Shown here: positions 34,360 through 36,473 of the stretch, piece after piece
Layout: each line of letters begins with the position of its first letter
How positions within the stretch are numbered: position 1 is the first letter of the stretch
Origin: JANNOG01 sp050329415
GTDB lineage: Bacteria > Actinomycetota > Actinomycetes > Actinomycetales > JBBAYJ01
DNA: 36,473 nt
Direction: 5' to 3'
Assembly (NCBI GenBank): GCA_050329415.1
Contig: JBHJOS010000017.1
Span: forward strand, 1 to 36,473
Made by a program: the position numbers and the translations under genes
Notes under the pieces: model-generated
What the model was told of the DNA's origin: nothing
Seen by the model: the letters and a program-made list of their open reading frames with translations, nothing else
Databases searched by the model: none

Positions 34360-36473
34360 GTGGAGGAACCGGACACCGTCGGACCGCAGCTCGCCCGGCT
34401 GGCCTCGCTCCAGCGGGTCGCCACCGAGTACTGGGACTGGCAGGGCGGTCACGTCACGGTGCCGTGGCACACCCTGGTCGCGGTGCTTGGTGCGCTCGGG
34501 CTCGACGCCTCGACGGACGAGGCGGTCGAGGCGTCCCTGGCGGCGGTCGAGGAGCGCCCGTGGCGGCGGGTCGTGCCCCCGGTGACCGTCCTCCGGGAGG
34601 GGGCCGGCTCCGAGGTCGCCCTGCGCGTGGCCAGCGGGACCGAGGTGCGTGCGGAGATCGTGCTCGAGGACGGCTCCACCCGTGACCTGGTGACGAGCCA
34701 GGGGATCGGCCGGCGCGAGGTCGACGGCGTCGAGACGATCGAACTGGCCGCCGGGCTCCCGGCCGACCTCCCCGTCGGTTACCACGAGATCGTCGTCACG
34801 GTCGAGGCGGCGCCGGTCGAGGGCGAGGAGCGGACCGCCGCGGTGCACCGCGGCGCGCTCGTCGTCGTGCCCGACGCCCTGCCGACGCTCGCCCGGACCC
34901 GGCAGTGGGGCGTGATGGCGCAGCTCTACCAGGTGCGCTCCGCCCGGTCGTGGGGCCACGGCGACTTCGCGGACCTGGCTGAGGTGGCCGGTTGGGCGGC
35001 CCGCGCCCACGGGGCCGGCTTCGTGCTGGTCAACCCGCTGCACGCGGCGGACCCCATGTCCCCCGTCGAGCCCTCGCCGTACCTGCCGTCCAGCCGGCGC
35101 TTCGTCAGCCCGCTGTACATCCGGGTCGAGGACGTCCGCGAGACCGCGTACCTTCCGGCGGCGGAGCGCGCCGTGATCGAGTGGAGCGCCGAGGAGCTGC
35201 AGGCGCGCAACCGACGCGACGAGCTCATCGACCGGGACGCCGTGTGGGCGGCCAAGCTCGCGGCACTGGAGAAGGTGTACGCGGTGCCCCGGTCCCCGTC
35301 GCGCGAGGCGGCGTTGCGGGCCTATGTCGACCGGGAGGGGGCCGGGCTGCGGGACTGGGCCACCTGGTGCGCGCTGCGGGAGCACTACGGCGAGCCGCCG
35401 TCGCGCTGGCCCGACCTCGCCGGGCGGCCGGACCTGCCGGGGGTGGCCTCGCTGCAGGACGAGCTGGCGGAGCGGATCCGCTTCCACTGCTGGCTGCAGT
35501 GGGTGGCGGACGAGCAGCTCGCCGCCGTGCAGCGGCAGGCCCGCGAGGCGGGCATGGCACTCGGCGTGGTGCACGAACTGGCCGTCGGGGTCCACCCGGA
35601 CGGGGCCGAGGCCTGGGCACTGCAGGACTGCCTGGCCCAGGGCGTCACAGTGGGGGCGCCGCCGGACGCCTTCAACCAGGTCGGCCAGGACTGGTCGCAG
35701 CCTCCCTGGCGGCCGGACGCCCTCGCCGAACGGGCCTACGCGCCGTACCGGGACATGCTCCGGTCGATCCTGCGGCACTGCTCGGGGCTGCGGATCGACC
35801 ACGTCATGGGCCTGTTCCGGCTGTGGTGGATCCCCGAGGGGGCTGGGCCCGCCGACGGCACCTACGTGTACTACGACGCCGAGGCCCTGGTCGGGATTCT
35901 CGTCCTGGAGGCGACGCGCGCCGGTGCCGTGATCATCGGGGAGGACCTCGGCAACGTCGAGCCGGGGGTCCGGGACCACCTGCGGGAGCGCGGGGTGCTG
36001 GGGACGTCGATCCTGTGGTTCGAGAAGGACGGCGAAGGCCGCCCGCACCGGCCGCAGTCGTGGCGGGAGCTGTGCCTGGCGACGGTCGCCACCCACGACC
36101 TGCCGCCCGCGGCGGGCTACCTCGCCGGGGAGCACCTCGCGGTCCGGGAGGAACTGGGCCTGCTGACCCGGTCGGTCGAGGAGGAGCGGGCCCACGACGA
36201 GGCCGACCGCAAGGCATTCGTCGAGCTGCTGCTCGACCTCGGCCTGCTGCCGGTCGACCACACGCCCGAGCAGCTGGTGGACGCGCTGCACCGGATGCTC
36301 ACCTGGACCCCGGCCCGGCTGGTCGGGGTCGCGCTGGCGGATCTCGCCGGCGACCGCCGGGCGGTCAACCAGCCGGGGACGAACGACGAGTACCCGAACT
36401 GGCGGCTGCCCCTCACCGGTCCCGACGGCGCCCCGGTGCTGGTCGAGGACCTCGTGACGTCCGAGCGGGCGGC
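34360..36473 (+). CDS. malQ: 4-alpha-glucanotransferase MalQ (3' end cut by window edge)
   Basis: GH77 amylomaltase that disproportionates maltodextrins; 704 residues visible and probably close to complete. An N-terminal extension of about 160 residues, typical of actinobacterial MalQ, precedes the catalytic domain (RQWGVMAQLYQVRSARSWG, NPLHAADPMSPVEPSPYLPS). The nucleophile is Asp480 in LRIDHVMGLFRLWWIP, the acid/base is Glu528 in IIGEDLGNVEPG, and the third acid is Asp580 in ATHDLPPAAGYL. The motif NQPGTNDEYPNWRLPL is near the end of the visible part. GTG 34360 is the best start. It is divergent from the S9 peptidase gene. All catalytic residues are present, in contrast to the GH13 protein at 22809. 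Confidence 0.95.
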   Translation, partial: MEEPDTVGPQLARLASLQRVATEYWDWQGGHVTVPWHTLVAVLGALGLDASTDEAVEASLAAVEERPWRRVVPPVTVLREGAGSEVALRVASGTEVRAEIVLEDGSTRDLVTSQGIGRREVDGVETIELAAGLPADLPVGYHEIVVTVEAAPVEGEERTAAVHRGALVVVPDALPTLARTRQWGVMAQLYQVRSARSWGHGDFADLAEVAGWAARAHGAGFVLVNPLHAADPMSPVEPSPYLPSSRRFVSPLYIRVEDVRETAYLPAAERAVIEWSAEELQARNRRDELIDRDAVWAAKLAALEKVYAVPRSPSREAALRAYVDREGAGLRDWATWCALREHYGEPPSRWPDLAGRPDLPGVASLQDELAERIRFHCWLQWVADEQLAAVQRQAREAGMALGVVHELAVGVHPDGAEAWALQDCLAQGVTVGAPPDAFNQVGQDWSQPPWRPDALAERAYAPYRDMLRSILRHCSGLRIDHVMGLFRLWWIPEGAGPADGTYVYYDAEALVGILVLEATRAGAVIIGEDLGNVEPGVRDHLRERGVLGTSILWFEKDGEGRPHRPQSWRELCLATVATHDLPPAAGYLAGEHLAVREELGLLTRSVEEERAHDEADRKAFVELLLDLGLLPVDHTPEQLVDALHRMLTWTPARLVGVALADLAGDRRAVNQPGTNDEYPNWRLPLTGPDGAPVLVEDLVTSERA

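Noticed and set aside
34282..36291. N-terminal extension of about 670 codons on the S9 peptidase
   Set aside because: The extra sequence is the antisense of malQ, and the peptidase family signature starts right after ATG 34281.

Overview
The window comes from a very GC-rich actinobacterium. Third-codon positions are almost always G or C, GTG starts are common, and stops are mostly TGA. The gene order is the classic actinobacterial block mtrA-mtrB-lpqB-comF-hpf-secA, followed by a Rv3235-type gene and a WS/DGAT homologue, much as around secA1 in Mycobacterium tuberculosis. The genus cannot be fixed from sequence alone. The window is gene-dense: apart from the degraded genes, no gene-free gap exceeds about 130 bases. 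I see no rRNA or tRNA genes, CRISPR arrays or recognisable insertion sequences.

Layout. (1) 1-4129, minus strand: a tightly packed operon of a membrane protein, a DUF4129 protein, a DUF4350 protein and a MoxR ATPase that runs off the left edge; the last three are joined by GTGA start/stop overlaps. (2) 4193-8549, plus: mtrA, mtrB and lpqB, coupled by GTGA overlaps (cell-envelope and division signalling). (3) 8642-15407, plus: comF, long-form hpf, a YcaQ/AlkX-type glycosylase, a small membrane protein, a small GNAT-like protein and secA. (4) 15442-17747: a DUF6459 protein, a LysM protein and a small HTH regulator on minus, with an uncharacterised conserved gene on plus. (5) 17875-24770, plus: a SAF-domain protein, a CpaE/TadZ-like ATPase with an internal 15-bp tandem repeat, a HAD hydrolase, a WS/DGAT-like protein, a DUF6912 protein and an amylosucrase-like protein. 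(6) 24832-26358, minus: an NAD-binding/DUF2867 protein. (7) 26450-30759, plus: a run of broken genes (histidine kinase, response regulator, glycosyltransferase) around one intact DedA-like membrane gene. (8) 30776-34281, minus: an MscS channel and a prolyl oligopeptidase; then malQ on plus, running off the right edge.

Most notable. The amylosucrase homologue at 22809-24770 aligns with a constant offset to the characterised Neisseria enzyme, yet its nucleophile and acid/base are replaced (Val278 and Pro320): an apparent GH13 pseudoenzyme. Two genes upstream, the WS/DGAT homologue has lost the catalytic His of HHxxxDG. The two sit in one overlap-coupled gene set. The histidine kinase at 26450 is split by a 431-bp segment encoding the sensor domain of a different kinase; removing it between two CCGGCG copies restores an in-frame kinase. 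The partner response regulator has a 1-base deletion and the nearby glycosyltransferase an in-frame TAG. Finally, many genes carry a TAGCGT-like -10 box 6-8 bases before the start codon, which suggests widespread leaderless transcription.
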